Below, piece by piece: positions 40,120-51,547 of a DNA stretch of 64,000 nucleotides. The stretch is taken from assembly GCF_003112675.1 (NCBI RefSeq), contig NZ_BFAY01000011.1, positions 992,001 through 1,056,000 on the forward strand, written 5' to 3'. A model generated the notes under the pieces. It was not told the origin of the DNA, did no database searches, and saw only the letters and a list, made by a program, of their open reading frames with translations. Numbering within the stretch: the first letter of the stretch is position 1; each line of letters starts with the position of its first letter. Made by a program: the position numbers and the translations under genes. The DNA comes from Leptospira johnsonii (lineage in GTDB: Bacteria > Spirochaetota > Leptospiria > Leptospirales > Leptospiraceae).

Positions 40120-40854
40120 TAATTTTTACCAGCGACTTCTATAGCAAGACTTCTGTAACTTTGTGCGCCAATCCCTTCCGGATCGTAAGAAAGAATGGAC
40201 TTACCGAAAGAAGGAGCTTCCGAAAGTTTAATGTTTCTTGGAATAACGGTAGTATATACTTTTTCTTTAAAGTAAGACTTAACGTCTTCTGCCACTTGTT
40301 GAGCAAGATTGGTTCTCTTATCGAACATTGTCAGTAACACACCTTCGAGTTCAAGAGGCGGATTCAATTTTTCCTGAACCAGAGAGATGATCTTCATGAG
40401 TTGAGTCAGTCCTTCCAGAGCGAAATATTCCGTTTGGAGAGTGATCATTACGCTGTCGGCAGCTGACAATGCATTGATAGTAAGAACACCAAGAGAAGGA
40501 GGACAGTCGATCAAGATATAATCGTACTCTGTCCTCAAATGACCGATCGCATTTTTTAAACGAAACTCACGATTCTCTTCTCCCAATAAATCCGCTTCTG
40601 CTCCGGACAAATTGATATTAGAAGGAATAATATGAAGGTTTTCGATATCAGTCCTCTTGATACATTCTGCAGCAGAAGATTCTCCGATCAAAAGTTCATA
40701 AGAAGTATTTTGGAGAGTATTGATCTCAAATCCTAAACCGGATCCTGAGTTGCCTTGCGGATCAAAATCTACGATCAGCACTTTTTTACCGATCGCAGCT
40801 AGATTTGCTGCAAGATTAATAGAGGTAGTAGTCTTTCCTACGCCACCTTTCTGA

Positions 40855-40880
<26 letters not shown>
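40119..40880 (-). CDS. parA: Chromosome-partitioning ATPase ParA (Soj)
   Basis: 253-residue deviant-Walker ATPase. Deviant Walker [24 protein letters not shown] and Walker [11 protein letters not shown] are seen. It moves ParB-parS complexes and in related bacteria modulates DnaA. It overlaps the rsmG end by 26 bp and is directly followed by parB. Confidence 0.96.
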
Positions 40881-41646
<766 letters not shown>

Positions 41647-41647
41647 T

Positions 41648-43108
41648 CTACTTTGTGACTTGGTGGTTGTATTCTATGATGGCTTTGAATAAAATTTCAA
41701 TTCCCATCTTGAGCTGAGGAACGCTCATGCTCTCATTCTTACCATGAATTCCATCTATCTCTTCAGAGGAAAGTAATGCAGGAATAAGTCCGTAACATTT
41801 TAATCCGATCTGTCTGAGATATGAACTGTCTGTTGTTCCAGGTGATAAGAATGGAGCGGCTATGGATCCCGGTTCAACGGCAGTCACAGTTCCCGCAAGA
41901 ACTCTAAATAATAATCCATCCATTGGAGAAATACTTCCGGACTCTAAGTGACGTGCGCTAACTTCTACTCCGTATTTTTCTCCGAGTGCTTTTACTTCTT
42001 CGAAGATCTTTTTCTCATCTTGTCCGGGGAGAATACGAATGTCTAAAGATCCAGTTGTCTCAGAAGTGATCACATTCATTCCAATTGGCTGACTATCTAT
42101 ACCTGTTAAGCTCACAGTGTTTCTAGTCATCGCCCTAAGATGTCTGTTAGAGTTGATCACACCTTTTAAGATCAAAAAGAGTACTGGGTTTCTAGATCTC
42201 TTTAATACAAATGAATCCGGAAAATTACTGATGGCTCCTAATGAATAAAAGAATGCTGCAGTCTCATCCTTGATCATCGTTTTGTTTCCGATGTTCTGCA
42301 CATCTTGTAAAAAATCCACCATGGACTTTGCAGCGTAAGTTACAGGAGGAGTACTTCCATGTCCAGGAATAGATTTAGCTTTTAAGTCCAACCACACTGC
42401 GCCTTTTTCTGCGAGTTGTATATTGAATACTTTAGAACCTTTGATCGCTATGTCTTTGGATCCGGTCCCACCTTCGTTCCAAACATATTCGTATCCGTTG
42501 AATATTTCTTTGTGCTTATCTACTAAGAATCTAGCTCCGTGTTCGGAACGGCTTTCTTCATCCGCAATCGCAAGGAACATTAAGTTTCTTTCTAATGGGA
42601 TCTTCTTCTCATGAATCAGTAAAAATGCATAAAGCTGCATGATGCCAAGACCCTTAACATCAACTGCACCTCTTCCATGAATTCTATCTCCTTTTCTTAC
42701 TCCGGAGAATGGAGGAATATCCCAATCTTTGGCATCAGCTTCTACAACATCGATATGACTTGTGAGTATTAAACCTTCTTTAGTTGTATCTTTACCTTTT
42801 AACTCCGCAAGAAGAGATGCTCTGTCCGGCTTGCCAGGATATTCAATAATGCGAGAAGGAATTCCTCTCTTGTCTAAGATAGATTTTAAAAAGAGTGCTC
42901 CTTCTTTCTCTCTACCTCTGATCGTTGCGATCCTGATATAAGCTTGTAGATCTTTTGCGGCATCTTCACTCAGAGCAGAGTAATCTAAGTTCGGAACAGT
43001 TGCTTCCGGTTGGATGGGTTTGATCCCCTTTTCAGTGAATGCAATCGTATAAAGAACGAAGATCGCTATAAGAGCAAGGACCGTGATCCCGAATTTTTTG
43101 AGGGACAT
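41648..43108 (-). CDS. M20-family peptidase/carboxypeptidase
   Basis: 486 residues with an N-terminal membrane anchor (about 5-22) and an M20 catalytic domain. SHIDVVEAD (metal His, catalytic Asp), [20 protein letters not shown] (Glu pair) and C-terminal [11 protein letters not shown] are in order, with a lid domain between. The long form resembles PM20D1-like N-acyl amino-acid hydrolases. Substrate unknown. Its stop is 1 bp from the rsmG start, so it likely heads an operon with rsmG-parA-parB. Confidence 0.87.
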   Translation of the reverse strand: MSLKKFGITVLALIAIFVLYTIAFTEKGIKPIQPEATVPNLDYSALSEDAAKDLQAYIRIATIRGREKEGALFLKSILDKRGIPSRIIEYPGKPDRASLLAELKGKDTTKEGLILTSHIDVVEADAKDWDIPPFSGVRKGDRIHGRGAVDVKGLGIMQLYAFLLIHEKKIPLERNLMFLAIADEESRSEHGARFLVDKHKEIFNGYEYVWNEGGTGSKDIAIKGSKVFNIQLAEKGAVWLDLKAKSIPGHGSTPPVTYAAKSMVDFLQDVQNIGNKTMIKDETAAFFYSLGAISNFPDSFVLKRSRNPVLFLILKGVINSNRHLRAMTRNTVSLTGIDSQPIGMNVITSETTGSLDIRILPGQDEKKIFEEVKALGEKYGVEVSARHLESGSISPMDGLLFRVLAGTVTAVEPGSIAAPFLSPGTTDSSYLRQIGLKCYGLIPALLSSEEIDGIHGKNESMSVPQLKMGIEILFKAIIEYNHQVTK

Positions 43109-43418
43109 ATTTCCTCTCCACTAGTCTTTCTATGTTGGCTTCTAATGTTTTAGGTGTAGAAGCCCGTAAAAAATTATTCCGTCATTGAACCTCTGCAAGG
43201 AGTTTTCCTTTGATTCCGAGAATGGAATGTTATAATTTATGTAGGTCTTCCGACTGAAACAAAATGAAATTCCAAGAGTCGTACAGGTATTACAAAAAGA
43301 AAAACCCCCAATATCTAATCTTGATCCGGTATCATTATGGAAGGAACCCTTTCAAATTTCCTAAAAAGACTCTTAACATTTTTCCCAAATAGTCGATGTC
43401 TAGAAGGAGGTAATCTCC
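43109..43418. other. Divergent intergenic region
   Basis: 310 bp between divergent genes with no ORF worth keeping. It holds a candidate plus-strand promoter, TTTGAT (43209-43214) and TATAAT (43231-43236) with 16 bp between, and a strong AAGGAGGT ribosome site just before 43419. Nothing else structured was seen. Confidence 0.5.
43209..43236 (+). promoter_or_regulatory. Candidate sigma70-type promoter
   Basis: Perfect TATAAT at 43231-43236 with TTTGAT 16 bp upstream, facing the exported repeat protein about 180 bp away. The leader would be long. Confidence 0.35.
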
Positions 43419-44162
43419 ATGTTAAAAAGAGTATTCTTCTCCTTCGTTCTTATCTTCTGCATCAGTCCGATCCACTCCTTCACTCCTGGAAAATGGTCTC
43501 ACACTGATAGGATCATTTTAGGTTTTGAAAAGGGCGGACCTACCCAAGAACTAGTAAAAGATTCAAAAGGTAATTTGATCTATACTGCTAAGTATGAGTA
43601 CGACCCTTCCGGAAAACTAGTTAAAGAAAACTATACCGGACAAGATGGAAAGCCTGATGGTTACACCAAGTTCGTATACAAAGATGGAAAAATCCTAAAA
43701 GAAGAACTCTATAATAAAGATGGGGTGAATCTTGAATCCAAAAACTTCGGATACAATAAAGCAGGAGTTCTTTCTTCTATCGAATTAATAGATAAGAATG
43801 GAAAGAATATACTTACCTGCACGATCATCTCTTGGGGCGAAAATGGTTTAGTGAAAGAAGCTCAGACTGAATGGGCAGATGCAAAACTTACTGAAAGATT
43901 TGCGATCATTAAGGACCCGAACAAGCCGGGACTATTCCAACAAAACATCTACAACGAAGATAAACAACAGGCCGCATCTACTGTTCTTACTTTCGACTCG
44001 AGCGGAAAACTTCTGAGTCGTATGAATGTTCAAGGAACGATTGAAAGAATGAACCGACTGCTCTGGGACAAAGACAATCGGTTACAGCAGTTCACTTTTT
44101 TGATCAAGCAGGGAGATAAATGGGCCGTGGAGAAAACTCACGAGCTTGTTTACGGAAAATAA
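43419..44162 (+). CDS. Exported repeat protein of unknown function
   Basis: 247 residues with a cleavable signal peptide (about 1-20, ending HSFTPGK). The body is made of short beta-hairpin repeats of YD/MORN-like character: YEYDPSGKLVKENYTGQDGK, FVYKDGKILKEELYNKDG, FGYNKAGVLSSIELIDKNGK. Such repeats build secreted or surface beta sheets. AAGGAGGT stands before the ATG. Followed by a parS site and an intrinsic terminator. Confidence 0.75.
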   Translation: MLKRVFFSFVLIFCISPIHSFTPGKWSHTDRIILGFEKGGPTQELVKDSKGNLIYTAKYEYDPSGKLVKENYTGQDGKPDGYTKFVYKDGKILKEELYNKDGVNLESKNFGYNKAGVLSSIELIDKNGKNILTCTIISWGENGLVKEAQTEWADAKLTERFAIIKDPNKPGLFQQNIYNEDKQQAASTVLTFDSSGKLLSRMNVQGTIERMNRLLWDKDNRLQQFTFLIKQGDKWAVEKTHELVYGK

Positions 44163-44168
44163 TCGCCG

Positions 44169-44184
44169 CGTTTCACGTGAAACA
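44169..44184. promoter_or_regulatory. parS site 1
   Basis: CGTTTCACGTGAAACA matches the bacterial parS consensus TGTTTCACGTGAAACA at 15 of 16 positions. It would be the ParB loading site. Confidence 0.9.
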
Positions 44185-44190
44185 GAGAGA

Positions 44191-44217
44191 AGGGAGAGCA
44201 TTTGCTCTCCCTTTTTT
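44191..44217 (+). terminator. Intrinsic terminator
   Basis: GGGAGAGC/GCTCTCCC stem with ATTT loop and a six-base T-run. It ends the repeat-protein gene. Confidence 0.9.
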
Positions 44218-44445
44218 ATATCTTCGGAAAGACAAAAGCATCTATTCCAATTCCAGCACCGAGATCTAAAGCAAAGCACTTCTCTTTCAGAATATAAGGT
44301 AGAATGTCTTCATATAGATCATAAAAATCAACAGCGACTGTAACTTTAATATACTCTTGTAGATGACTTTCGTATCCTTGCGCGCCTTTTACTTGGTTTT
44401 AATTCATTAGAGTTGTATAGAGAAGAGAGGGAAGATTTTAGATAC

Positions 44446-44469
44446 CGCGTGTGGGAATTCCAACACGCG
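44446..44469. repeat. 24-bp near-palindrome between parS sites
   Basis: CGCGTGT and ACACGCG flank GGAATTCC, itself palindromic. One base pair (G/A) is mismatched. No T-run follows on either strand. Confidence 0.7.
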
Positions 44470-44520
44470 AGTGAATACAGTAGAATATGAGCCAAGAGAT
44501 AGCGGCGGAATCACCCGAAA

Positions 44521-44536
44521 CGTTTCACGTGAAACG
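44521..44536. promoter_or_regulatory. parS site 2
   Basis: CGTTTCACGTGAAACG, a perfect 16-bp palindrome with the parS core TTTCACGTGAAA, 352 bp from site 1. Confidence 0.9.
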
Positions 44537-44583
44537 TAGGAACTCCAACAAGCAGAAAGTAACCCAACCGCTGATCTTAAAAC

Positions 44584-46470
44584 TTAAACCGGACTCGGCT
44601 TTCTTCCTTTGATATAGAAAAGGAGCATATCGATATCACTTGGATCAACACCTGAGATCTGAGCTGCTTTTTCTAAATTTAAAGGACGATGTTTGGTAAG
44701 TTTCTGGATGGCTTCCTTTTTAATACCAGGCACTAAAGAGTAATCGATCGTCTCAGGAATAGGAGTAGTAAGATATCTATTCTTCCAATCGATAGTATCT
44801 TGTTCTCTTTTGATATAACCTTCGTACTTGATCTCCATCTCGATGACCTTTCTGTCTTGAGCACTCAGCTCTTCGGACTCAGGCAAAAGGAATTTGATAT
44901 CTTCGAGAGAAATCTCAGGTCTTTTTAAAAATGAATCTAGCTTTGCTCCATACTTCAAACTCTGGATGCCTTTTCTTTCTAATAAAGCTTCGAATTCAGG
45001 TATAGGTTTGAGAGGAGTAGATTGTATCTTCTCCTTTACTTCAGAGATCTTTTTGTATCTGCCTGTCATCTCATTGAAGGTTTCTTCTGAGACTAGACCC
45101 ATCTTGTATCCATACTTCATGAGTCTTTGATCCGCATTGTCTTGTCTCAGAAGAAGTCTATGTTCCGCACGGGATGTAAACATTCTATATGGATCTTCTA
45201 CACCTTTATGAACTAGATCATCCACAAGAACTCCGATATATGATTCTCCTCTGGAGAATAACATCGGCTCCTCCCCTCTTAATGAAGAAAGTACACTATA
45301 AGCAGCAACCAAACCTTGGGCCGCTGCTTCTTCGTAACCGGTAGTGCCGTTGATCTGTCCGGCATGATAAAGACCTTTGATTTTTTTAGTTTCTAAGGTT
45401 GGTTTTAATTCAGTTGGATCTACATAGTCGTACTCGATCGCATATCCAGGTCTTAAGATCTCTGCTTCTTCTAGACCTGCAATAGAACGTACAAGTTTCC
45501 ATTGCACTTCTTCAGGAAGACTAGTGGAGACTCCATTTAGATAGATCTCTTGTGTATCGTAACCTTCCGGTTCCAAAAAGATTTGGTGCCTTTCTCTATC
45601 TGCAAAACGAACAATCTTATCTTCTATAGAAGGACAATATCTAGGCCCAGTAGATTTGATCTGACCCGAATACATAGGAGAAAGATGAATGTTCTCATTG
45701 ATCAACTGATGAGTTTTTTCATTCGTGTAAGTGATATAGCAAGGGATCTGTCTGCGAGTGATCTTGGTTGTAGAAAAAGAAAAAGGAGAAGGATCCGGAT
45801 CACCTTCTTGCACACTCATTACAGAAAGATCCACAGAATTTTTATGAATTCTAGGAGGAGTTCCTGTTTTCAATCTTCCTAATTTCAGATTATACTTAGC
45901 AAGCGAATGAGAAAGACCTTTAACTGTAGGTTCTCCGAATCTACCGTTCTCTTTTTGGTAAGTTCCAATATGAACAATTGAAGATAAGAATGTTCCGGTA
46001 GTTAAGATTAAATGATTGGTGAAAATTTCGAAACCTCTTCCTGTCCGAACTCCTACAACACGATCTCCTTCGATCAAAAGATCTTCTACAGTATCTTGTC
46101 TGATGGATAAGTTTTGGATGGATTCAAGTGTATGTTTTACTTTGAGTTGGTATTCCTTCTTCTCGGCTTGAGCTCTAGGTGCCCAAACACTAGGACCTTT
46201 AGATGTATTCAACATTTTGAATTGGATACCAGTTGCATCGATGACCTTTCCCATCAAGCCACCAAGTGCATCTACTTCTCGAACCATATGTCCTTTTGCA
46301 ATCCCACCAATAGCTGGGTTACAAGACATTTGTCCGATCGTATCTAAGTTCATTGTGATGAGTAAAGTTCTAGCGCCTCCGATAGATGAGACATAGGCAG
46401 CTTCGGAACCTGCATGACCGGCACCGACCACCACACAATCAAAACGATTGGGAAAAAAAGAAGAATTCAT
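44584..46470 (-). CDS. mnmG: tRNA modification enzyme MnmG (GidA)
   Basis: 628-residue FAD protein that with MnmE makes the carboxymethylaminomethyl (or related) group on U34 of certain tRNAs. FAD motif [45 protein letters not shown] and [17 protein letters not shown] are all diagnostic. Full length. Convergent to the parS region, and divergent from ilvE across 110 bp. Confidence 0.97.
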   Translation of the reverse strand: MNSSFFPNRFDCVVVGAGHAGSEAAYVSSIGGARTLLITMNLDTIGQMSCNPAIGGIAKGHMVREVDALGGLMGKVIDATGIQFKMLNTSKGPSVWAPRAQAEKKEYQLKVKHTLESIQNLSIRQDTVEDLLIEGDRVVGVRTGRGFEIFTNHLILTTGTFLSSIVHIGTYQKENGRFGEPTVKGLSHSLAKYNLKLGRLKTGTPPRIHKNSVDLSVMSVQEGDPDPSPFSFSTTKITRRQIPCYITYTNEKTHQLINENIHLSPMYSGQIKSTGPRYCPSIEDKIVRFADRERHQIFLEPEGYDTQEIYLNGVSTSLPEEVQWKLVRSIAGLEEAEILRPGYAIEYDYVDPTELKPTLETKKIKGLYHAGQINGTTGYEEAAAQGLVAAYSVLSSLRGEEPMLFSRGESYIGVLVDDLVHKGVEDPYRMFTSRAEHRLLLRQDNADQRLMKYGYKMGLVSEETFNEMTGRYKKISEVKEKIQSTPLKPIPEFEALLERKGIQSLKYGAKLDSFLKRPEISLEDIKFLLPESEELSAQDRKVIEMEIKYEGYIKREQDTIDWKNRYLTTPIPETIDYSLVPGIKKEAIQKLTKHRPLNLEKAAQISGVDPSDIDMLLFYIKGRKPSPV

Positions 46471-46580
46471 TCAGACCTAGCACTCCTGCATAAGCGCTTC
46501 ACAACATCGATCATTAGTCGACAGTAGAGCCTATGCTTAGAATCATGTAATCAATAGTATCACTTTCAGGTTCCCTGTAC

Positions 46581-47504
46581 ATGCCCGAATCCATCAAGAA
46601 ACTCTCTTACTTCGAAGGAAAAATAGTCCCGGAGTCCGAAGCTAATATAAACATCAAAACTCACGCGCTACAATACGGAACTACAGTCTTCGGAGGTATC
46701 CGAGGATATTATGATTCTAATTCAGATAACTTATACGTTTTCAGGATCTTAGATCATTATAAACGTCTTGTGAATTCTACAAAGATCATGCAGTTGCAAT
46801 TCACAAAAACTCCAGAAGAACTCCGTGACATAACCCTAGATCTACTCAAACAATCCGGATACAGAAGGAACGTATATCTTAGACCTTTCATCTATACTTC
46901 CGCTCTGCAACTTTCTCCTAGGTTTCATGATGTTCCTACTGAACTTGCAATTTATGTTTTAGAGTTGGACGATTACTTAGATACCAAACGTGGACTGACT
47001 ACTATGGTTTCTAGTTGGAGAAGGTTCGACGATACTGTCATCCCTACTCTCTCCAAAGTTTCCGGCGGATATGTAAACTCAGCTCTTGCAAAATCGGAAG
47101 CAGTTCAGAACGGATATGACGAAGCAATCTTCTTAGACGGAAGAGGATTCGTAAGCGAAGGTTCTGCGGAAAACATCTTCTTAGTTAGAGATGGAAAGAT
47201 CATCACTCCTTCTATATCTTCTTCTTTACTCGAAGGAATTACAAGACGTTCGGTTCTACAACTTGCAAAAGATGCTGGTTACGAAGTCGTCGAAAGAGAG
47301 ATCACAAGAAGTGAACTTTATATCGCAGATGAGATCTTCTTCTCCGGAACAGGAGTACAGATTGCTTGGGTCAGCGAAGTGGATAAGAGAAAGATCGGTA
47401 ACGGAGAAATGGGACCCATCACTAAAAAGTTACAGTCCACATTCTTCGATCTAGTAGTTGGAAAAAACCAAAACTACAAACACTGGTTGACTCCTGTTTA
47501 TTAA
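46581..47504 (+). CDS. ilvE: Branched-chain amino-acid aminotransferase IlvE
   Basis: 307-residue fold-type IV PLP enzyme for the last step of Val/Leu/Ile synthesis. THALQYGTTVFGGIRGY, LSKVSGGYVNSALAKSEA (PLP-Lys region) and GFVSEGSAENIFLVRDG are typical of IlvE rather than D-amino-acid transaminase. Followed after 17 bp by holB. Confidence 0.92.
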   Translation: MPESIKKLSYFEGKIVPESEANINIKTHALQYGTTVFGGIRGYYDSNSDNLYVFRILDHYKRLVNSTKIMQLQFTKTPEELRDITLDLLKQSGYRRNVYLRPFIYTSALQLSPRFHDVPTELAIYVLELDDYLDTKRGLTTMVSSWRRFDDTVIPTLSKVSGGYVNSALAKSEAVQNGYDEAIFLDGRGFVSEGSAENIFLVRDGKIITPSISSSLLEGITRRSVLQLAKDAGYEVVEREITRSELYIADEIFFSGTGVQIAWVSEVDKRKIGNGEMGPITKKLQSTFFDLVVGKNQNYKHWLTPVY

Positions 47505-47521
47505 ACCTTAATAAAAGGAAC

Positions 47522-48469
47522 ATGTCTTCTGCATTCGGTATCGAGGAAATCCAAGGCCAGGAAAGAGCTTTAGTATTCTTAAAAAAATACTCGTCTCAAC
47601 CTGACCTTCTTCCTCCCTTACTTATCTTTCACGGACCGGAAGGAACCGGAAAAGAATCCGCAGTCGAAAGATTTATCAGACATATTCTTTGTTTAGAAGG
47701 AACCTCTTGCGGGCACTGTGTTTCTTGCAGGGCATTCATGCACCATTCTCATCCGGATATAGTTTGGTTTCCATTAGAGAAGAATAAACAAATCGCCATC
47801 GGAAAAGAAGACAATCCTGAAGAGTTCACTATCCGCTGGTTGATCCGCACAAGGCTTTATTATAGACCTCACCTTTCTAAGACAAGATTCATTATCATAC
47901 CTGATGCTTCCTTGATCGGGAACGAAGCGGAGACAGCTCTTTTAAAATCTTTAGAAGAAGCTCCCTTCTTCACTCGTTTTATTTTTATAGTAAACGATTT
48001 GGAACAATTGAAGGAAACAATCGTAAGTCGAGCGGTTTGTATTCCTTTCAGTTATCTTCCTCAACAAGTGATCAAGGAACTACATAATAAAAATTCAATA
48101 CCTTACTTCCCAGCAAAAGGAGGAAGTATGGTATCCTTCGATTGTCCGCCTATCGTGTTGGAACAAATTTCCCAAAGAATAAACGGAAACTTAAGACAAC
48201 CGTTGGATTATCTTAGATTAGAAGAATGGATACTAGAATACAAAGAAGAACATCCCGATTGGAAAGAGGATTTCTCCTTTAAAGACTTCTTAGATCTGAT
48301 TGGATTATTATTATTACAGGAATTTTCTAAATCGGATTTCGATTCCAATCTTCCTAAGATGGAAGCAATCTTTCGGTTTAAAGAAAAATTACACGAAAGA
48401 GTGCATGGGCAAGAGAATATTGCGTTGTCTTTACTTATTCACGAACTCTCTCTACTAGAACAAAAATAA
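47522..48469 (+). CDS. holB: DNA polymerase III delta-prime subunit HolB
   Basis: 315-residue AAA+ clamp-loader protein. P-loop-like HGPEGTGKES, zinc-type cysteines CGHCVSCR and the sensor segment ALLKSLEEAPFFTRFIFI are seen. The usual SRC motif reads SRAVCIPF. The N-terminus (GIEEIQGQERALVFL) is characteristic. Just before the dnaA leader. Confidence 0.85.
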   Translation: MSSAFGIEEIQGQERALVFLKKYSSQPDLLPPLLIFHGPEGTGKESAVERFIRHILCLEGTSCGHCVSCRAFMHHSHPDIVWFPLEKNKQIAIGKEDNPEEFTIRWLIRTRLYYRPHLSKTRFIIIPDASLIGNEAETALLKSLEEAPFFTRFIFIVNDLEQLKETIVSRAVCIPFSYLPQQVIKELHNKNSIPYFPAKGGSMVSFDCPPIVLEQISQRINGNLRQPLDYLRLEEWILEYKEEHPDWKEDFSFKDFLDLIGLLLLQEFSKSDFDSNLPKMEAIFRFKEKLHERVHGQENIALSLLIHELSLLEQK

Positions 48470-48782
48470 AAATTTCTTTTTACTTTCTTTAAATTTCATA
48501 TCAATCACTTCGCTTAACAATGATTAAACGATCAAATACTAGTAATTACACTAAGTGACATAATGATTTATTTATCACTAATCTACTGTGTTTTTCCTAA
48601 GGTTTCTTTTTCGATTTCCGAATTTTCATTTGTATGCGACCGACAGAAGAAAAATAGTGTAATCTCGTCGGATGGTCCTTCGGACCGTTTCCTAATTCAG
48701 TTTTTTCTTTTCCGAGACAAATACGAGTTTCGTATTTATAAAGTCGTCGGCGTGTTCTTGATTTTTTTCTTTGGAGTTTTGT
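48470..48782. other. dnaA upstream region
   Basis: 313 bp, A+T-rich, without a credible gene. It must hold the dnaA promoter, though no hexamer pair stands out. A GGTCC-ttc-GGACC stem-loop is at 48674-48686. Confidence 0.5.
48674..48686 (+). other. Stem-loop in the dnaA leader
   Basis: Five-base perfect stem GGTCC/GGACC with a TTC loop, about 100 bases before the dnaA start. A T-rich tract (CAGTTTTTTCTTTTCC) begins 12 bases later. Possible attenuator or mRNA-stability element. Confidence 0.35.
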
Positions 48783-50090
48783 TTGGACCCTAGTTGGAAG
48801 CGTGTATTAGAGGAAGTTTCCAAGGAAATTCCCCCAACGTACTTTGATAAGTTTATATATACCTTACAACTAGAGAGTTTAACAGACGATCGTTGCATCC
48901 TAATAGCTCCGTCTTCGAATATAAAGACACATGTGGAGAAAAAATACCAAAACCATATTGAAGAAGCGATCTTCAGAGCTAGTGGAAATCGAGTCCCAGT
49001 CGAGATCATTCTTGAAGCACCTTCTAATTTAAACGAAGTTCTCCAGGAAAAATTCAAAGATAAGTCTTACTCTTTTAACGCTGATTACTCTTTCGATAAT
49101 TTTATCGTAGGAAATACCAACCGTCTCGCTTTCAGCGCCGCCATGGAATGTGTAAAAAATCCGGCGGAGATCAATCCTCTCTACTTATTCGGAAAAGTGG
49201 GAGTGGGTAAAACCCATCTCCTTCATTCTATAGGATCTGAAATTCTTAAAAAGGAACCTTGGAAAACAGTACATTATATAGATATAAAATCTTTTATGAG
49301 CGAGTTTTTATTCGCTCTGCAATCTAGAGATTCTATCGAATCTTTTAAGATTAAGTACCAATCATATAATTGTCTATTGATCGACGATATCCAACTTCTA
49401 AATACAGGAGCAGAAAAGACCCAAGAAGAGTTCTTCTCTATCTTTAACTTTCTTTTTGAAAGAAAAAGACAGATCGTGATCGCATCAGATCGTCCTAGTT
49501 CCGAGCTTCCTTTACATGACAGATTAAAATCAAGATTTGTAACCGGCGTTCAGGCGGATATCCAACCTCCTGATAGAGAGATTCGAGTTGGGATCTTAGA
49601 GAAAAACTGTCAAATTTTGAATTTGGGTCTATCTCAAGAACATATCCAATTTATTGCTGATCTGATTGAAGATGATACTCGCGCACTTTTAGGTGCTTTG
49701 AACGATCTAGCTCTTCATAAGAGAGCGTTCTCACATCTATTCTTCACCACAACAATGATAGAAGATATACTGAAAAATCGTATCTTCCGTAAAAAGAATT
49801 TTCAACTCAGCCAAGATAAGGTCATCGAACACATTTCTTCTCTTTATAACTTAGATCCGAATGAGGTGATGGGAAAGAGCAGGAAACCTGAGTATGTAAT
49901 CCCTCGACATCTATCTATGTACGTATTACATAAAGGTTTTCGACTGAACAAAAGTCAGGTTGGAAGAATGTTTTCCGCCGAACATACGACTGTGATCCAC
50001 GCGGTCCGTAACATCGAAAATAAGATAAAAGAAGATAAAGAATTTTCCATTAAAGTAGAAGAAGTTCTGAATCGATTCCGTTTCCAATAA
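48783..50090 (+). CDS. dnaA: Chromosomal replication initiator DnaA
   Basis: 435-residue AAA+ initiator. N-terminal domain I ([20 protein letters not shown]), a short linker, Walker [18 protein letters not shown], Walker [11 protein letters not shown], and C-terminal DnaA-box-binding signature [16 protein letters not shown] are present. I chose TTG at 48783: GGAG lies 6 bases before it. The in-frame TTG at 48771 would place that GGAG inside the gene. The upstream gap shows no other start. Next is the putative oriC and dnaN. Confidence 0.97.
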   Translation: MDPSWKRVLEEVSKEIPPTYFDKFIYTLQLESLTDDRCILIAPSSNIKTHVEKKYQNHIEEAIFRASGNRVPVEIILEAPSNLNEVLQEKFKDKSYSFNADYSFDNFIVGNTNRLAFSAAMECVKNPAEINPLYLFGKVGVGKTHLLHSIGSEILKKEPWKTVHYIDIKSFMSEFLFALQSRDSIESFKIKYQSYNCLLIDDIQLLNTGAEKTQEEFFSIFNFLFERKRQIVIASDRPSSELPLHDRLKSRFVTGVQADIQPPDREIRVGILEKNCQILNLGLSQEHIQFIADLIEDDTRALLGALNDLALHKRAFSHLFFTTTMIEDILKNRIFRKKNFQLSQDKVIEHISSLYNLDPNEVMGKSRKPEYVIPRHLSMYVLHKGFRLNKSQVGRMFSAEHTTVIHAVRNIENKIKEDKEFSIKVEEVLNRFRFQ

Positions 50091-50414
50091 AAAACTTAGT
50101 TTCAACTCTTATCTGTAAGCGACATAGACCTATAGATAAACTGTAAATAAATAGTTAATATCCTATCTATAACAAGTAAATAAGACATAACACAAAATTA
50201 TTGTCCCTTAAGACTTTAGTTTTGAAGGTTATTATAGCAGATATGAAGGAGTTTTTTCCGGCTCCTGGAAATTGTACTTTTCAATATATATGCGACATAT
50301 TTCCCTTATCTAAAGAGTTATGACTCTTATCTACATATGCACAGGTACAAGTACTACAACAGTACATATATAAGAATCTATATATAGATCACCTATATAA
50401 ATGGAGAATGCAAA
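50091..50414. other. Putative oriC (dnaA-dnaN intergenic)
   Basis: 324 bp, strongly A+T-rich. It contains several sequences near the DnaA box TTATCCACA: TTATCTGTA (50109-50117), TTATCTATA on the minus strand (50131-50139), TTATCTAAA (50306-50314) and TTATCTACA (50327-50335, one mismatch). ATATATA-rich stretches near 50280-50400 could be unwinding DNA. No ORF. The dnaA-dnaN gap is the commonest origin position, but a GC-skew plot is needed. Confidence 0.6.
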
Positions 50415-51536
50415 TTGAAGATCAAAGTGAACACATCTGAATTTCTAAAAGCGATTCACGCTGTAGAGGGAGTAATCTCTGCTAGAGAGATACGTTCAGT
50501 ACTCTCCAACTTAAAATTAGAAGCTGAAACTGCTTCCGTATCTATTTCCGCGACTGACTTAGAAATATCTATTAAAACATCATTAAATGCTCAAGTAGAA
50601 AAGTCCGGAGATATTTCTTTACCTGCAAAACAATTATCCAGTATTTTTAAAACCATCCACTTTGAAGAAGCGTTACTCTCTACTGAAGATAACGATGCTG
50701 ATTCCAGTATCACTTATATCACTGACGCTACTAAAAAGAATGACTATAAAAACAAACTGAACGGAATGGATGCGGAAGAGATTAAGACCATTCCTAAAGT
50801 GGATGCTTCTAATATCTCGGATTTTCCTACGGCTATGTTTGCAGAGATGATCCGTAAGACTTCCTACGCGATCGCTCATGAAGACCAAAGATATATCTTC
50901 AACGGGTTGTTTATGGTCCCTAAGGGAGATAAGCTTGTATTTGCTGTCACAGACGGTAGAAGGTTATGTAAGATTGAAAGACCTCTTTCTACAACATTGA
51001 AATTCAAAGATTCAGTTATCATTCCTTCTAAGGCAATCAGAGAGATTTCTAAAATGATTGCTACTGCAGAAACAGGAAAGATCGGGATCATTGATAATCA
51101 GATCTATGTAAATGCAAATCAGATAGAACTTCTATGTAAACTGATCGAAGGAAACTTCCCGAATTATGAGCAAGTAATTCCTAAGTCGTCTAAATTCAAT
51201 GCAGTAATTCCAAAAGAAGGATTCCAGATCTATCTTAGACAAGCATTGATCGCTGCAGAAGAACCGACACGTCAGATACGTTTAACATTCTCTAAAAATA
51301 ATATTAACTTCTACGCTCAAACACAAGGAGTGAACGAGGTTAGCATTAATATGCCGATCGAATATTCTGGAGACGAAGTAACTGTAGCATTCAAAGGTGA
51401 ATATCTATCCGATGTATTCAAGTCGATTGACGATAATGAATTTAGAATAGAATTCAGCGATTCAAGTTCTCCTGTTGTATTTAAAGATCCATCCGATCCT
51501 GATTTCATATCGGTAATCATGCCGATGAAAATCTAA
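50415..51536 (+). CDS. dnaN: DNA polymerase III sliding clamp DnaN
   Basis: 373 residues in three clamp domains: start [14 protein letters not shown], middle [17 protein letters not shown], and C-terminus [21 protein letters not shown] start with GGAG 8 bases before it; nearby ATGs are out of frame. Begins dnaN-recF-dciA-gyrB-gyrA. Confidence 0.97.
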   Translation: MKIKVNTSEFLKAIHAVEGVISAREIRSVLSNLKLEAETASVSISATDLEISIKTSLNAQVEKSGDISLPAKQLSSIFKTIHFEEALLSTEDNDADSSITYITDATKKNDYKNKLNGMDAEEIKTIPKVDASNISDFPTAMFAEMIRKTSYAIAHEDQRYIFNGLFMVPKGDKLVFAVTDGRRLCKIERPLSTTLKFKDSVIIPSKAIREISKMIATAETGKIGIIDNQIYVNANQIELLCKLIEGNFPNYEQVIPKSSKFNAVIPKEGFQIYLRQALIAAEEPTRQIRLTFSKNNINFYAQTQGVNEVSINMPIEYSGDEVTVAFKGEYLSDVFKSIDDNEFRIEFSDSSSPVVFKDPSDPDFISVIMPMKI

Positions 51537-51547
51537 AGAGAAGATCC

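Larger units (their letters stand above)
44163..44583. other. Intergenic partition-site region
   Basis: 421 bp between the convergent repeat-protein gene and mnmG. It contains two parS sites, an intrinsic terminator and an inverted repeat between the parS copies. No ORF here looks genuine. Confidence 0.7.

Noticed and set aside
44082..44343. Two short ORFs over the parS-terminator region
   Set aside because: They exist because parS and the terminator lack stops in those frames; no ribosome site or domain.
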